The position numbers and the translations under genes were made by a program. Below are positions 33,330 to 45,106 of a stretch of 64,000 nucleotides of DNA, one piece after another; position 1 is the first letter of the stretch; each line of letters begins with the position of its first letter. A model generated the notes under the pieces. The model searched no databases and was not told where the DNA came from. It was given only the letters and a program-made list of their open reading frames with translations. The stretch is taken from NCBI GenBank assembly GCA_032251455.1, contig JAVVEG010000002.1, positions 1 to 64,000 of the forward strand. The letters run 5' to 3'. The DNA comes from JAVVEG01 sp032251455 (GTDB lineage: Bacteria; Pseudomonadota; Gammaproteobacteria; Pseudomonadales; Pseudohongiellaceae).

Positions 33330-34760
33330 ATGGGAGTACGCAAGTACCATCGGCCGGTCTGGTTTGTCCTGATACTGTCACTGTTTTGGGGGGCAGCTTT
33401 CTTTGGGCTTCCGGCCGCACAGGTCCAGGCACAATCGACAGTCGAGCCCGATTTTGAATTTTTCAGGAATGAGGTGCAACCGATTTTTCTGGCCAAGCGA
33501 GAGGGCAATATCCGCTGTATACAATGTCATACCCGCAGCAGTGCCTTTCGGCTGCAGCCCTTGAGTGAAGGTGCCTTGTTCTGGAACGAAGAGCAGTCGC
33601 GCATGAACTTCGACTCCGCGCGTGCCTTCATTCGTCCCGGAGAACATCCCCTGCAAAGCCGGTTTCTGACGCATCCGCTGGCAGCCTCGGCGGGAGGCGA
33701 CCCGTTCCATGGGGGAGGCAAGCATTTCCCCAATCAGAATGATCCCGAGTGGCGCATCATGGCGGACTGGGTGGCAGGTGCCACATCACGTCGTCCGCCG
33801 CGCGATACCGTGGTGCGGATTATTCAAACCAATGCCGCTGGAGACGATTCCCATGTGATCGATCCCCACACCAACCAGGTGGTGGGCGTGATCAACGATA
33901 TCGAGATTCCGCATGGGGTGTCCGGTTCACCCGATGGCAGTGTGGTCTATATTTCCAATGAAGCGATGCACTCGCTGGATGTAGTGGACAGCAGGACCCT
34001 GCGGGTGAAGCGGCGGATTCCCCTGACCGATCGGCCCAATAATGTGGCAACCACTCCTGACGGCAGCAAGGTTTATGTCGCCATCATGGAAGCTCCAGGG
34101 GCCGTGGATGTGATCGATACCGCCAGCATGACGCGGATCAAGAGCGTGCCTACGGTAGGTCCCATCCATAACGTCTATGTCACGCCTGATGGCCGTTATG
34201 CCGTAGGCGGGTCGATTCAGCGCAGCACCATCAATGTGATTGACACCCGCACAGACGAAATTGTCTGGACCAAGGAGATGGATGCCGGTATCCGGCCCAT
34301 GATTTTCGATACCCATGCCGATGGCTCCACCAAGAATATCTATGTGCAACTGTCAAACTTCCATGGGTTTGCCGTCATTGATTTCAACAGTCGTGAGGAA
34401 ATTGCCCGTATCGAGCACCCGCCGGTAGAAGGGGAAGAAGCCCATCTGGATGGTTTGCAACTGGCGCCAGCACATGGTCTGGGTATTCCCCCGGATGGCA
34501 AGACGCTGTGGTCGACCAGCAAGGTCTATAGCCACGTCTATATCCATTCGTTGCCTGATCTGGAAGAGATTGGCCGGGTGTATGTTGGCCAGCATCCGGA
34601 GTGGATTAGCTTCACCCCCGATGGACGCTACGCTTATATTGGCGCAGCAGGGGATAATGCCACCTACGTGGTTGATACCGAATCATTGACCGTGGTGGCC
34701 AAGGTTCCGGTAGGCCAGACTCCCAAGCGGGTGGGCACGGTGTTGATGCAGCGCGACTGA
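33330..34760 (+). CDS. periplasmic cytochrome c - YVTN beta-propeller protein
   Basis: A 476-aa secreted protein. A signal peptide (VLILSLFWGAAFFGLPAAQVQA) is followed by a haem site CIQCH at about residue 67 in a context like planctomycete-type cytochromes (FFRNEVQPIFL...CIQCH). From about 150 onwards a beta-propeller carries repeated D-x-x-T/S...V...TPDG motifs (TTPDGSKVYVAI, VTPDGRYAVG, FTPDGRYAYI). Such fusions are candidate periplasmic redox or sensing proteins; the partner is unknown. ATG 33330 lies downstream of AGAGAGG. Same strand as the hydrolase and MBL genes, 82 nt later. Confidence 0.82.
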   Translation: MGVRKYHRPVWFVLILSLFWGAAFFGLPAAQVQAQSTVEPDFEFFRNEVQPIFLAKREGNIRCIQCHTRSSAFRLQPLSEGALFWNEEQSRMNFDSARAFIRPGEHPLQSRFLTHPLAASAGGDPFHGGGKHFPNQNDPEWRIMADWVAGATSRRPPRDTVVRIIQTNAAGDDSHVIDPHTNQVVGVINDIEIPHGVSGSPDGSVVYISNEAMHSLDVVDSRTLRVKRRIPLTDRPNNVATTPDGSKVYVAIMEAPGAVDVIDTASMTRIKSVPTVGPIHNVYVTPDGRYAVGGSIQRSTINVIDTRTDEIVWTKEMDAGIRPMIFDTHADGSTKNIYVQLSNFHGFAVIDFNSREEIARIEHPPVEGEEAHLDGLQLAPAHGLGIPPDGKTLWSTSKVYSHVYIHSLPDLEEIGRVYVGQHPEWISFTPDGRYAYIGAAGDNATYVVDTESLTVVAKVPVGQTPKRVGTVLMQRD

Positions 34761-34773
34761 GCCGCGCTGCATC
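34745..34773. terminator. 11-bp hairpin over the stop codon, between convergent genes
   Basis: GATGCAGCGCG (34745-34755) pairs perfectly with CGCGCTGCATC (34763-34773). The 7-nt loop contains the TGA stop of the cytochrome-propeller gene. ppdK converges from the other side 26 nt away. No U-tract, so efficiency is uncertain. Confidence 0.6.
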
Positions 34774-34798
34774 TGCTCCAGAGGTATGGCGAGGTTTC

Positions 34799-37558
<2,760 letters not shown>

Positions 37559-37608
37559 AGTCCCTGGGCTTCTGTTGAGAACGCTATCTAAGCGAGTAGG
37601 ATGCGGAT

Positions 37609-37648
37609 TGTGCGGCTGCTGTCCCGAATGTGCGGCTGCTGTCCCGAA
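37609..37648 (-). repeat. perfect 20-nt tandem duplication upstream of ppdK
   Basis: Positions 37609-37628 are repeated identically at 37629-37648 (unit TGTGCGGCTGCTGTCCCGAA), 50-90 nt before the ppdK start codon. Perfect identity suggests a very recent event. Confidence 0.95.
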
Positions 37649-37782
37649 GAGGTGCGGAAGGATAAAACAACTGCCCGTCAAAATCCAGATTTCCTTGTTA
37701 TTTCCGTGTCATTTCCATTGCTATTATAGCGTTCTGCTGGCTATGCTGAACCCTGGTTTTTATCGAGGTTTCTTCGCAAATC

Positions 37783-38982
37783 GTGTCTACAGCTCAGCCA
37801 GCAGCACAGGCAACAGTTCAGGCTCACTTGTTCTGCCGGGTCATCGATAACCATGGGGATGCGGGTGTCTGCTGGCGCTTGGCACGGCAACTGGCCTGCG
37901 AGTACGGGGTGGCGGTGGCATTGATCATGGACCAGCCCGCAGCGCTGCTGCCACTGCTCGGGCTCGCTGAGCGGGAAGCCATGGTCCAGGCGCGGAAATC
38001 TGACGGCGTCAGTTTGTATGCCTGGCAGGAAGTGGCGCAGGGCAGTGTGACTCTGCCTGAGCCTGACCTGGTGATCGAGGCTTTTGCCTGTGAGCTCTCG
38101 CTATCCTGCCTGCAGCGTATGCAAGAACAGCACAGACCGCCGTTGTGGGTCAATCTGGAATACCTCAGTGCCGAGGACTGGGTTGGCGGCTGTCATGGCC
38201 TGGCCTCCGTGCATCCGCAGACTGGACTCCGCAAACTCTTTTTCTTTCCAGGGTTCACGGCGCAAACCGGGGGTTTGCTGCGCGAGCAGGGGCTGCTCGA
38301 GGCACATGCGCAGTGGCAATCCGAAGCGGGGGGCAGGGCGGCCTTGCTCAGGGATCTGGGTATTGCCGGGATATCCGTCGCTGCCGAAGAGATGCTGCTG
38401 GTGTCACTGTTCACCTATGAATCTGCCGCTGTCGCGGGTACCCTTACCGCTCTGGCGCAGCTGGGACGGCCGGTGTTGTGCCTGGTGCCGGAAGGTCGGG
38501 TGTTGACCAGTCTCGAACAGGCTCAGGTTTTGTCAGCACGAGGGCAGCAGGTCAGGGACGATACGTACCAGCTTGGAGGCCTGACGCTGAAAGTCATTCC
38601 TTTCCTTCCCCAGCCTGATTACGATCGCCTGCTGTCCCTGTGTGATCTCAATCTGGTGCGCGGTGAGGATTCCTTTGTGCGGGCCCAATGGACTGGAAAA
38701 CCCATGCTCTGGCATATTTATGAGCAAGAGGATGGCGCGCATCTGGCCAAGCTGGATGCCTTTCTGAATCTCTATACCGAGGGCATGGAAAAGGGGTTGG
38801 CCGTAGCAGTAAGCCAGCTTTGGCAAGCCTGGAATCGAGGGCAGGACTGCCGCAGCTTGTGGGGACCGGTGCTGGAAAATCTGCCGTCATGGTATCGACA
38901 TGCCAGGCGCTGGCGTGAAAAAATGGCCGGGCAAGGTGATCTGGCATCAAATTTGATGAATTTTTATGAAAATAAGCTATAG
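37783..38982 (+). CDS. earP: EF-P arginine rhamnosyltransferase EarP
   Basis: GT-B glycosyltransferase that moves rhamnose from dTDP-rhamnose to Arg32 of elongation factor P, needed for rescue at polyproline stretches. At 399 aa it is typical in length. The N-terminal signature VIDNHGDAGVCWRLAR contains the conserved Asp residues (D22, D26). The C-terminal motif VRGEDSFVRAQWTGKP is followed by WHIYEQEDGAH. The start is GTG at 37783 with a distant GAGG. Immediately followed by efp, whose Arg32 confirms the pairing. Confidence 0.96.
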   Translation: MSTAQPAAQATVQAHLFCRVIDNHGDAGVCWRLARQLACEYGVAVALIMDQPAALLPLLGLAEREAMVQARKSDGVSLYAWQEVAQGSVTLPEPDLVIEAFACELSLSCLQRMQEQHRPPLWVNLEYLSAEDWVGGCHGLASVHPQTGLRKLFFFPGFTAQTGGLLREQGLLEAHAQWQSEAGGRAALLRDLGIAGISVAAEEMLLVSLFTYESAAVAGTLTALAQLGRPVLCLVPEGRVLTSLEQAQVLSARGQQVRDDTYQLGGLTLKVIPFLPQPDYDRLLSLCDLNLVRGEDSFVRAQWTGKPMLWHIYEQEDGAHLAKLDAFLNLYTEGMEKGLAVAVSQLWQAWNRGQDCRSLWGPVLENLPSWYRHARRWREKMAGQGDLASNLMNFYENKL

Positions 38983-38983
38983 T
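38953..38983 (+). promoter_or_regulatory. candidate efp promoter
   Basis: TTGATG (38953-38958) and TATAGT (38978-38983), spacer 19 nt, overlapping the end of earP. The -10 is good, the spacing long. It would give a leader of about 85 nt. Confidence 0.4.
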
Positions 38984-39073
38984 GTCGCCAATTTTTCATA
39001 GTGCTAATCCGGCGGCCAACCCTGTCGATTGCCACTGTGCCTTCGTTGAACCTCCCGAAAATGAGTAAATGTC

Positions 39074-39640
39074 ATGAAAACTGCGCAAGAAATCCGTGCT
39101 GGTCAGGTTATCAGCATCAATGGCTCTCCCTGGAAGGTGCAGAAAGCCGAATTCAACAAGTCTGGCCGCAACTCTGCCGTGGTCAAGATGAAGCTGAAGA
39201 ATCTGCTCAGTGGTGTGGCCACGGAGACGGTCTACAAGGCTGATGACAAGTTCGATGTCATCATTCTGGAACAGAAGGAAGTGACTTACTCCTATTTTGC
39301 CGACCCCATGTATGTGTTCATGGACAGCGATTACGAGCAGATCGAGATCGAAAAGGACGACCTGGAGAATGTCATCGACTACATCGAGGACGGCATGGAA
39401 GATGTCTGTACGGCAGTTTTCTATGAAGGCAAGGTCATCACCATTGATCTGCCCAATTCCATTACCCGGGAAATCGTCTACACCGAGCCTTCGGTGCGCG
39501 GCGATACTTCCGGCAAGATCATGAAGCCGGCGCGGCTGAAAAGTGGTCATGAAATGCAGGTCTCTGCCTTCTGCGAAATCGGCGATCTGGTCGAGATCGA
39601 CACCCGCACCGGAGAGTACAAATCCCGTATCAAGGGCTGA
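39074..39640 (+). CDS. efp: elongation factor P, arginine type
   Basis: Stimulates peptide-bond formation at Pro-Pro stretches from the E-site side. The 188-aa product has three beta-barrel domains. The modification loop reads SGRNSA with Arg at position 32. This is the EarP-modified class, as opposed to the lysine class modified by EpmA/EpmB. Later signatures include YTEPSVRGDTSG and DTRTGEYKSRIKG. Adjacent to earP, and no epm genes are seen. Confidence 0.98.
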   Translation: MKTAQEIRAGQVISINGSPWKVQKAEFNKSGRNSAVVKMKLKNLLSGVATETVYKADDKFDVIILEQKEVTYSYFADPMYVFMDSDYEQIEIEKDDLENVIDYIEDGMEDVCTAVFYEGKVITIDLPNSITREIVYTEPSVRGDTSGKIMKPARLKSGHEMQVSAFCEIGDLVEIDTRTGEYKSRIKG

Positions 39641-39653
39641 TGGAATCAAGATC

Positions 39654-39678
39654 AAGGGGTCAGAATATTTGATCCCTT
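39654..39678 (+). terminator. hairpin after efp; REP-like alternative
   Basis: AAGGGGTCA (39654-39662), 7-nt loop, TGATCCCTT (39670-39678); nine pairs with one G-U, then TCTTG. It could terminate efp weakly. The GGGGTCAGAATATTTGATC core also resembles dispersed REP-type repeats in gammaproteobacteria. Confidence 0.45.
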
Positions 39679-39802
39679 TCTTGCTCCACATTCAGCCTGC
39701 ATTCAGTCTCATTGCACGAGTATGAAGCATCACTTGCCAGCAGAGTTCATCACGCTGCCCGCAAGCGGTAATCATAACAATCCTCAACAAAGGAACATAC
39801 CG

Positions 39803-40198
39803 ATGAGACTTCCTGCAACCAGCCCGTTTGCTGTAAACCTGCCCGCAATGAAAATGGTACTGATATCCCTCTTGTGTCTGAGCATGACCGCCTGTCTGGT
39901 CACGGTAGAATCAGATGAACGTGCCCGTACTACCCAGTGGACCGAATACGATACTGATCGTCTGGTGATTGGGGAAACCTCCCAGGCATGGGTGCAGGAG
40001 GTGTTCGGAGCCCCTCGCCGGCAGAGCACCTACCCGGATGGGGGACAAGTCTGGCGCTATGAAAACAGCAGCAAGCGTGAAACCGAGGTGGGTATTTTCC
40101 TGTTGTTCCATGTTGATGTGGACAAGGAAAAAACGGATGTGCTGGCCATCGAAATGCATGATGGCATTGTAAGCGATTACTGGACTGAAACCCGCTGA
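39803..40198 (+). CDS. small lipoprotein, SmpA/OmlA (BamE-like) fold
   Basis: A 131-aa predicted lipoprotein: hydrophobic segment MVLISLLCLSMTAC with the lipobox cysteine. The mature domain containing LVIGETSQAWVQEVFGAPRRQSTYPDGGQVWRY follows the G-x-[ST]-x-x-x-[VL]-x-x-x-[FL]-G-x-P pattern of SmpA/OmlA domains. It is probably attached to a membrane facing the periplasm. Function unknown. ATG 39803 has AAGGA upstream; ATG 39848 is a possible shorter start. Confidence 0.75.
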   Translation: MRLPATSPFAVNLPAMKMVLISLLCLSMTACLVTVESDERARTTQWTEYDTDRLVIGETSQAWVQEVFGAPRRQSTYPDGGQVWRYENSSKRETEVGIFLLFHVDVDKEKTDVLAIEMHDGIVSDYWTETR

Positions 40199-40242
40199 GG
40201 AATTTCCCCTTTTCCGGACAATTCGCCGGGTATACAGAACAG

Positions 40243-40270
40243 TTGTGGATTGCAGTTTTTTTGCTATGAT
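40243..40270 (+). promoter_or_regulatory. candidate promoter of the NhaC-family gene
   Basis: TTGTGG (40243-40248) and TATGAT (40265-40270), spacer 16 nt; start of translation 60 nt downstream. Confidence 0.45.
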
Positions 40271-40330
40271 TGGCGCCTTATTGCCACCCTTTTCAGCCGG
40301 GGCTGCCGGTGTTTTCATGAGTGAAATGAC

Positions 40331-41761
40331 ATGGCGTCAGAGAGTACGGTTGATGCGGCAACAATTCTGGCTGATGTTGCCACCGGAGCCAGTGCAGTCA
40401 GCTTGATCCCCCCCATCGTAGTGCTCGCCGTTGCCATCTGGCTGAAACGCCCGATTCTGGCTCTGGTGGTGGGTTCCGTGACCGGACTGCTGATCCATTC
40501 GCCCATGCAGTCGCTGGGCAGTTTTTCCGAAATCACACTCAGTGTCATGCAGGATGAAACCATAGGCTGGTTGATACTGGTCTGTGGCGGGTTTGGCGCC
40601 CTGATTGGTCTGCTGGTACATGCGGGAGGTGCTTTTGCCTTTGGTCACAAGGCCCTGGCGCTGGCCAGGACGCGCAATGCCTCGTTGTTGATGACGTTCA
40701 TGCTGGGAGTGGTCATCTTTGTGGATGACTATCTGAATGCACTGACAGTTGGCGAAACCATGAAAAGGGTGACCGACCGGTTCAGGATTTCGCGGGAGAT
40801 GCTGGCCTATGTGGTGGACTCCACTGCTGCTCCCATTTGCGTCCTGGTGCCGCTGTCCACCTGGTCGGTATTCTTCAGTGGGCTGCTGGTAGCCAACGAC
40901 GTGGCGCCGGTGGGCCAGGGGCTGCAAACCTATATCCAGGCCATACCCTATATGTTCTATGCCTGGTTGGCCATTCTGATGGTGCTGCTGGTGGTGCTTG
41001 GCATCGTGCCGGCTTTTGGTCCCATGCGTCGGGCCGAGGCCTCCGCCCAGGAAACTGCGCAGCATCCTGTGGATGCACCGTTGGTTGAGGAACATTCGGC
41101 TGATGATTATGCCGTGCGCTCCTTTGAAGAAGAGTTCGAGGAGGGCGATCGCAAGGGTCGCCTGCACAATTTCCTGCTGCCGATGATCATGCTGGTGGGG
41201 TTTACCGTCTATTTCGATACCGATATCTGGCAGGGGCTGTTGATGACCCTGGTGATCACCCTGCCCCTGTTTGCCCTGCAGAGGTTGATGAGCCTGGCGG
41301 AGATGATGGATGTGATGATCAACGGCTTCAAGACCATGTTGCCAGCCATCAGCACCGTGATCGCGGCGTTTGCCTTCAAGGAAGTGTGCGACCTGCTGCA
41401 ATTGCCCATGTTCGTGATCGAGAATCTGGCCCCTTATATGTCAGCCCAGTCCCTGCCAGCCCTGGTGTTTCTGGCCATGGCCGTGCTGGCTTTCGCTACT
41501 GGCTCTTCCTGGGGAATTTTCGCCGTTTCCATTCCCATCGTCATGCCGCTGGCCTTTGCCGTCGAGGCCAATATCCCGTTGGTGATCGGCGCTCTGCTCT
41601 CGGCCAGCTCCTTCGGCAGCCAGGCCTGTTTCTACAGTGATTCGACGGTGCTGGCGGCGCAGGGTTCAGGTTGTGATCTGGTCAGCCATGCCGTTACCCA
41701 GCTGCCTTATGCCTTGATAGCTGCCGTATTAGCTTTTCTCGGTTTTGTCCTGGCTGCATGA
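40331..41761 (+). CDS. Na+/H+ antiporter, NhaC family
   Basis: Inner-membrane transporter of 476 aa with about ten to twelve helices. Family features include GGFGALIGLLVHAGGAFAFG, the charged stretch FVDDYLNALTVGETM, DSTAAPICVLVPLSTW, FATGSSWGIFAV and SASSFGSQACFYSDST. The central loop is strongly acidic (RSFEEEFEEGD). NhaC-type carriers exchange Na+ for H+, but relatives move amino acids or organic ions, so the substrate is a family-level inference. Convergent with rlmKL, 9 nt apart. Confidence 0.85.
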   Translation: MASESTVDAATILADVATGASAVSLIPPIVVLAVAIWLKRPILALVVGSVTGLLIHSPMQSLGSFSEITLSVMQDETIGWLILVCGGFGALIGLLVHAGGAFAFGHKALALARTRNASLLMTFMLGVVIFVDDYLNALTVGETMKRVTDRFRISREMLAYVVDSTAAPICVLVPLSTWSVFFSGLLVANDVAPVGQGLQTYIQAIPYMFYAWLAILMVLLVVLGIVPAFGPMRRAEASAQETAQHPVDAPLVEEHSADDYAVRSFEEEFEEGDRKGRLHNFLLPMIMLVGFTVYFDTDIWQGLLMTLVITLPLFALQRLMSLAEMMDVMINGFKTMLPAISTVIAAFAFKEVCDLLQLPMFVIENLAPYMSAQSLPALVFLAMAVLAFATGSSWGIFAVSIPIVMPLAFAVEANIPLVIGALLSASSFGSQACFYSDSTVLAAQGSGCDLVSHAVTQLPYALIAAVLAFLGFVLAA

Positions 41762-41770
41762 AGTGCTGGT

Positions 41771-43927
41771 TCAGGCTTTTTGCTGCCGGATCAGCCAGGT
41801 TTGGTGAATCTTCTGATTGCGGGCGAAATCCCGATCGATACTCTGTCTTGAAAAATCCTCACATTGGTACTGACTGCGGATATCCTCGTCCAGCCTGAAG
41901 CGGCGATGATTGGTGGAAAATATCAACAGACCCTCAGTTGCCAGCCGCTGCAGGCAAAGCCGGATCAATTCGGGGTGGTCGCGCTGGATGTCGAGGTCAT
42001 GGTCCGTACTCTTGGAATTGGAAAAAGTGGGCGGGTCCAGAAAAATCAGATCGAACTGTTCACGGCAGTCGTGCAGAAAGCGCAGGCAATCCTCCTGAAC
42101 CAGCTCATGCTGGGTACTGCTGAGGCGGTTGAGCGCAAAGTTGCGCTCGGCCCATTGCAGATAGGTGCGCGACAGGTCCACGCTGAGCGAACGCCGGGCT
42201 CCACCCAGAGCGGCATGAACCGTGGCGGCACCGGTATAGCAGAACAGGTTCAGGAAGCGGGTATTGTGAGCATGACTGCCAATGTAATGCCGGATGCGGC
42301 GGTGATCGAGAAACAGACCCGTATCCAGATAACGCTGCAGATTGACCTCAAACAGGGCATCTCCCTCGGTGACGGTAAAGCTGTCGCCGGCAGCAGTGCC
42401 AGGTTGGTATTGCTGCTTGCCGCGCTGTTTCTCCCGGACCTTGAGTACAATGTCGGCAGGGGGTATTTGCAGAACGGTGCTGACGGCCTGGAGTGCCTGG
42501 CGTCTGCGGCGTGCTGCGCTGTCTTCATCCACCGATGCCGGCGCCTTGTACTCCTGCATGTGAACCCGGCCGGCATACAGATCGATGGCGAAGGCGTATT
42601 CTGGCATGTCGGCATCATAAAGCCGGTAGCAGCTGATAGCGTTTTTCTGCGCCCACTTGCCCAGGGTTTTCAGGTTCTTGCGTAGACGATTGGCGAGCAT
42701 GAGTGCGCCACTGTCCAGCTCGGTTGCCACCGGCTGCACATTCTTTCCTGATTGATTAAGCCGTGACTGATAAACCGACTCTGTATTTACCTGGAACAGG
42801 AGCAGTCTGGCTGGAAGAGCACCGTTATAAAAGGCATATTGCCGGTGACTGTGTATTCCTATCAGTTTGCCCCATTCCGGTTTTGCCGTGAACACGGCCG
42901 CCGGCGTATTATCGGGCAGTTTCCGCATCAGCGCACCCAGGCTGGTATAAAGCGCCATGACTTCCTCCTCTTCACCCAGGCGTTCCGCATAGGGTGGATT
43001 GCTGATCATGAGGCTGGTTTTTGCGGGAGGAATGGCTTCGTCCAGGGGTGTGGCACTAAGCTCGAGGAAAGCTGACAATCCGGCACGTTCAGCATTGCGC
43101 CTGGCCTTGAACAGGGCATTGGGATCACTATCGCTGCCAGTTGCCTGACCATGCCAGTTGCTGCCTGCCTGCCGGCGCACTTCAGCTTCCTGTTCCACGG
43201 CCGTCACAGCGCTCAGCTCATGATGTGGCCAGGCGGACAGGGTTCGACCCCGAATCAAACCTGGGGCAATATCCAGCGCCATCAACAGTCCTTCCAGCAA
43301 CAGTGTGCCGGAGCCACAAAGCGGGTCGTACAGAACTGCTTCCGGGTTTTTGCTGTATTGCGGCCAGCCGGCCCGAAGCAACAGGGCGGCGGCCAGGGTT
43401 TCCTTCAACGGCGCTTCACCCTGCTCCTGCCGGTAGTTGCGCCGATGCAGGCTGGAGCCTGCCATATCTATACCAAGAGTCAGTTGTCCTTTTTTTATGA
43501 CGGCGTGAATAAGCAGCTCTGGGTCGCGCGTGGATACAGTCGGTCGCGGTTTGCCCTGGGCGCGGAATTGATCAACAATCGCATCCTTTATTTTCTGCGC
43601 AATGAACTGGGTGTGAACCAACTCCGGGGTACTGCCGGCTGCCCGAATGGCAAAACTGCTTTCCACCTTCAGATGATGCGGCCAGTCAATTTCGCCACTC
43701 ACACGGTACAGATCATCGGCATTTGCGACTGGCGCCTGGGCCAGCAGCAGGATGAGCCGGTTGGCCAGGCGGGAGAACATGATGACGCGATAGGCTGTGG
43801 GCAGGCTTCCGCGGAAGAAGACACCGGCTACGGTTTGTTTGATGTCGCTGGCCTGGCATTGCTGCAGCTCAGTTTCCAGCAGGGACTCCAGCCCTTTCGA
43901 GCAGCTTGCAAAAAAGCGGTGTTGCAT
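41771..43927 (-). CDS. rlmL: bifunctional 23S rRNA methyltransferase RlmKL
   Basis: Makes m2G2445 and m7G2069 in 23S rRNA. At 718 aa it is typical of the fused enzyme. It has a THUMP domain (about 45-150). The first methyltransferase domain has MISNPPYAERLGEEEE at about 305 (RlmL part). The second SAM domain has FLNLFCYTGAATVHAA and IFLDPPTFSNSKS at about 630 (RlmK part). The ATG at 43927 (MQHRFFASCSKGLESLL) matches the family start. Divergent from rlmJ. Confidence 0.97.
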   Translation of the reverse strand: MQHRFFASCSKGLESLLETELQQCQASDIKQTVAGVFFRGSLPTAYRVIMFSRLANRLILLLAQAPVANADDLYRVSGEIDWPHHLKVESSFAIRAAGSTPELVHTQFIAQKIKDAIVDQFRAQGKPRPTVSTRDPELLIHAVIKKGQLTLGIDMAGSSLHRRNYRQEQGEAPLKETLAAALLLRAGWPQYSKNPEAVLYDPLCGSGTLLLEGLLMALDIAPGLIRGRTLSAWPHHELSAVTAVEQEAEVRRQAGSNWHGQATGSDSDPNALFKARRNAERAGLSAFLELSATPLDEAIPPAKTSLMISNPPYAERLGEEEEVMALYTSLGALMRKLPDNTPAAVFTAKPEWGKLIGIHSHRQYAFYNGALPARLLLFQVNTESVYQSRLNQSGKNVQPVATELDSGALMLANRLRKNLKTLGKWAQKNAISCYRLYDADMPEYAFAIDLYAGRVHMQEYKAPASVDEDSAARRRRQALQAVSTVLQIPPADIVLKVREKQRGKQQYQPGTAAGDSFTVTEGDALFEVNLQRYLDTGLFLDHRRIRHYIGSHAHNTRFLNLFCYTGAATVHAALGGARRSLSVDLSRTYLQWAERNFALNRLSSTQHELVQEDCLRFLHDCREQFDLIFLDPPTFSNSKSTDHDLDIQRDHPELIRLCLQRLATEGLLIFSTNHRRFRLDEDIRSQYQCEDFSRQSIDRDFARNQKIHQTWLIRQQKA

Positions 43928-44149
43928 GATGGTATCCGGTTGAGCGGTTTGGCAGGCCGGCAATGATAGTATGAAATGCGGCAAAATGCCCGCAAATCCT
44001 GGGCTGGGCAGAGGCTCCCCAGTTTGTTCTTGCCGATGAGGACCCTGCATCGCACAATGGCGACCCGCACACCGGTTTGCGTTGTTGAGACAGCGATAGA
44101 GCGGGCAGTAAGTCAGGATTTAAAAAGGAAAGGAGAGAAACAGAAAAGT

Positions 44150-44983
44150 ATGCTCAGTTACCGTCACGGCTTTCACGCCGGCAACCATGCCGATATCCTC
44201 AAGCACTTGACTTTGTTGGCCCTGCTCGACAGATTGCTGGACAAGCAAAAACCCTTTTCGGTAATCGATACGCATGCTGGCCGGGGCATCTATGATCTTG
44301 GCAGTGACGAGGCACGTAAAACCGGTGAGGCGGAGGCGGGAGTTGGGCGTTTGTGGCAGAGCCAAAGCACTGATCCCTTGTTGAGCCAGTACCTGCAACT
44401 GTTGAGCGACTTTAATCCGGGCTCGCAACTGCGACGCTATCCAGGCTCTCCCGCCGTGATTCAAAGCCTGCTGCGCGCAGATGACCGGCTTAGCCTGATC
44501 GAGCTGCATGCCCGGGAAGTGGCTTTGTTGCGTCAGAATTTCCACACCGACTCCCGGCTCGCCATACATGAACGGGATGGCTTTGAGGGAGTTCTGGCCC
44601 TGTGTCCACCTACCCCGCGTCGCGGTCTGGTGTTGATGGACCCGCCGTATGAGGTGAAGACGGATTACCGGCAGGTGCTGTCGGTCTGTGAAAAACTGCA
44701 CCGCAAATGGAGTACTGGAATTATTGCTGTCTGGTACCCCTTGCTGGGCCGCGCGCGCGATCAGGGCGGGTGGTTGTGTGAGCGGTTCGCTCAAAAGAAG
44801 TTTCCGGCACTGAACCGGCTGGAACTGACCGTGGGGCCGCAAGCCGAGGATTTGGGCATGCATGGCTCCGGCATGCTGATCATCAATACGCCCTGGCAGT
44901 TGCCTGAGCGCATGGAGGCTGCGCTGCAGCAGTTGCCAACCTGGTTGGGAGATGCAACAAAAGTTCGCGTAGAGCAGCTGTAG
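44150..44983 (+). CDS. rlmJ: 23S rRNA (adenine(2030)-N6)-methyltransferase
   Basis: A 277-aa Rossmann-fold methyltransferase that makes m6A2030. Signatures include the N-terminal MLSYRHGFHAGNHADILKH, the SAM site VIDTHAGRGIYDL and the catalytic MDPPYEVK at about residue 163. AGGAG lies upstream of the ATG at 44150; a longer frame from 43976 overlaps the rlmKL upstream region and is rejected. Confidence 0.96.
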   Translation: MLSYRHGFHAGNHADILKHLTLLALLDRLLDKQKPFSVIDTHAGRGIYDLGSDEARKTGEAEAGVGRLWQSQSTDPLLSQYLQLLSDFNPGSQLRRYPGSPAVIQSLLRADDRLSLIELHAREVALLRQNFHTDSRLAIHERDGFEGVLALCPPTPRRGLVLMDPPYEVKTDYRQVLSVCEKLHRKWSTGIIAVWYPLLGRARDQGGWLCERFAQKKFPALNRLELTVGPQAEDLGMHGSGMLIINTPWQLPERMEAALQQLPTWLGDATKVRVEQL

Positions 44984-45106
44984 CAGGGGCTGGACTTGCC
45001 TGTCGCTCTGGGCTACTCTCGGAAATGTTGCCAATGCAGCAACACGCAAGCCTTATTCGACAACAAAAACAGACTCGACTCAATTTAACTCAGGAGTGTA
45101 GAGATC

